From a virus: a stretch of 32,044 nt of DNA. Made by a program: the position numbers and the translations under genes. The stretch spans positions 1-32,044 of the IMG/VR virus record IMGVR_UViG_3300036791_001909; one strand, written 5' to 3'. The notes under the pieces were generated by a model. It did not search any database and was not told the origin of the DNA. It saw nothing but the letters and a program-made list of their open reading frames with translations. Below are positions 30,926 to 32,044 of the stretch, piece after piece (the first letter of the stretch is position 1; each line of letters starts with the position of its first letter).

Positions 30926-32044
30926 TCAATATCCCGGATGTACTCTGAAAGCATAAAATAATTCTTCTCTAATGCTTTCAGGTAATACAAAGTTTATTCC
31001 CAAAGGGCTTGGGTGTGGTAGTCTATTACAAATAAGCAGCATGTTGAAAATATCATGATAAATCTGGTCGATTTCTAATCTTTTATACATTAATCCGTTA
31101 ATATAGCGATTTAGGAATCCAGCTACAATATCAGCTATTTGTATTGCTGCACTCTCTTTCGAATCGGTAAATTCAAGTTTGATAGTATCTCTAATATGGA
31201 AATCCGCATTAGGTATAGGAGGAATGTTTGTAGGGTCGATTGTCTTAATATTCTCAATGCAAAAGTTCAGCGTTGTAGAAAACTCATTTTGTGTGTCATG
31301 GAAAAGAATAACATCCTCCCAATTACCGCAATGATATTTGTTTAAACGAGCAAGTAAGTTATAGAAGCAATGAACATGGGCCAGAATAGCTATTGTATTA
31401 TTGTTTGAGTCATAATCAGGGAGTGGTATAAAGCGTTTAAGAGCTTGTTGCTCTCCCATATTCTCTTTTTCTAAGCGATAATCATCGATTGTTTCATCAA
31501 TCATGAGAATCGTTAAGTTCTCATCATTTAATTCTTCATGAGTCTCACTGAAAAAGGTTTTAAGACTATTCATTGTAGCTAACAAATTGTCTTCGGTTGG
31601 AGTCATGCAAGTTTGAAAGAATAGTTTAAAGCATTCTTCAGGTGCTTTTAAAGAAATGAAGTCTGCAAGTATGTTTCTAATGTATTGATTCTTTCCATCA
31701 GCTTCATCTGGCATTGGAGGTACTATCAGATGTGTTACCATGGACGTAGCAATAGTATATTTTTTATCTACTACCTCACACAGAAAAGGCAATCTGTTAT
31801 CAACAATATATTTCACTAAATCAAACATAATCTCAGGCTTTTTAAAGTACACATCCTGCGATTTCAACTCCACTTCTGATATCCCATGTTTTTGTTTAAG
31901 TTCATTTAAAACATGTTCGATATTAATATCTTCCTCTATACCTATTCCTACATGTGCAAAAATTGGTTGAGTGAAAAAACTAAGGTCAAATTTTTTATTA
32001 ATTAGATCACCAGTACTTCCACTTTCATCAAAATAATAATGCAT
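30926..32044 (-). CDS. DUF3800 family protein
   Basis: A 372-residue frame with ATG at the last three bases of the window; the promoter lies outside. The N-terminal YYFDESGSTGD and the late DSKESAAIQIADIVAGFLNRYI are the two hallmark motifs of DUF3800 proteins (an RNase H-like fold with acidic residues). The family is common on phages, plasmids and near defence genes, but its activity is not established. Only about three GTAC sites lie in 1.1 kb, lower than in the tail genes. Its placement after a terminator at the end of the late operon marks it as cargo. Confidence 0.85.
   Translation of the reverse strand: MHYYFDESGSTGDLINKKFDLSFFTQPIFAHVGIGIEEDINIEHVLNELKQKHGISEVELKSQDVYFKKPEIMFDLVKYIVDNRLPFLCEVVDKKYTIATSMVTHLIVPPMPDEADGKNQYIRNILADFISLKAPEECFKLFFQTCMTPTEDNLLATMNSLKTFFSETHEELNDENLTILMIDETIDDYRLEKENMGEQQALKRFIPLPDYDSNNNTIAILAHVHCFYNLLARLNKYHCGNWEDVILFHDTQNEFSTTLNFCIENIKTIDPTNIPPIPNADFHIRDTIKLEFTDSKESAAIQIADIVAGFLNRYINGLMYKRLEIDQIYHDIFNMLLICNRLPHPSPLGINFVLPESIREELFYAFRVHPGY

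Overview
The window reads as most of the genome of a lambda-like, long-tailed temperate phage (a prophage or phage-plasmid) of an enterobacterium. The basis is the lambda gene order from small terminase to tail tip, strong AAGGA/GGAG ribosome sites, many TAATG/ATGA overlaps, an E. coli-type LexA box, and cargo genes typical of enterobacterial prophages. Base composition looks AT-rich (roughly 40% GC by eye). No integrase, repressor or recognisable replication gene is in the window, so host genus and lysogeny mode cannot be fixed.

Layout. (1) 1-1787: small regulatory-looking genes, a free-standing HNH endonuclease of homing type and an unrecognised 169-aa protein. (2) 1788-2576: about 0.8 kb with no credible gene, rich in inverted repeats and repeated AATTAGTAC words. 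(3) 2577-8714: accessory cargo, with two paralogous membrane proteins flanking an McrA-like HNH nuclease and another membrane protein, a divergent pair around a LexA box (an unknown protein and a degenerate EAL-domain protein), a small lipoprotein, another membrane protein and a PD-(D/E)XK-like nuclease. Three neighbouring cargo genes each carry one in-frame TAG inside an otherwise open frame. A GC-rich cos-like stretch lies near 8060-8110.

(4) 8750-14901: head genes, comprising Nu1-like small terminase, GpA-like large terminase, a gpW-like protein with a long N-terminal extension, portal, and a prohead protease fused to the HK97-fold capsid protein with two internal start sites. (5) 14914-28458: tail genes, comprising completion proteins, a tail tube protein fused to a complete tail fibre, a second plain tube protein, a gpG/gpGT frameshift pair, tape measure, an inserted antisense membrane cargo gene, tip proteins, an NlpC/P60-like peptidase and a gpJ-like tip protein interrupted by a group I intron, then two small tip accessory proteins. 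(6) 28496-30887: lysis and late extras, comprising a coiled-coil membrane protein, T4-type lysozyme on the minus strand, a GIY-YIG-like endonuclease, a possible displaced gpZ-like protein, an unknown protein and a holin-like protein. (7) 30926-32044: a DUF3800 protein on the minus strand, at the window edge.

Most striking observations: the tube-fibre fusion beside a plain tube paralogue, which predicts fibres along the tail shaft; a splice-ready group I intron in the tip gene with P1 and P10 pairings visible; the cluster of in-frame amber codons in cargo genes next to a LexA box; and a marked excess of the tetramer GTAC in the head and tail genes that is absent or weak in most cargo genes. 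Functions are from sequence reading only; no database search was run.
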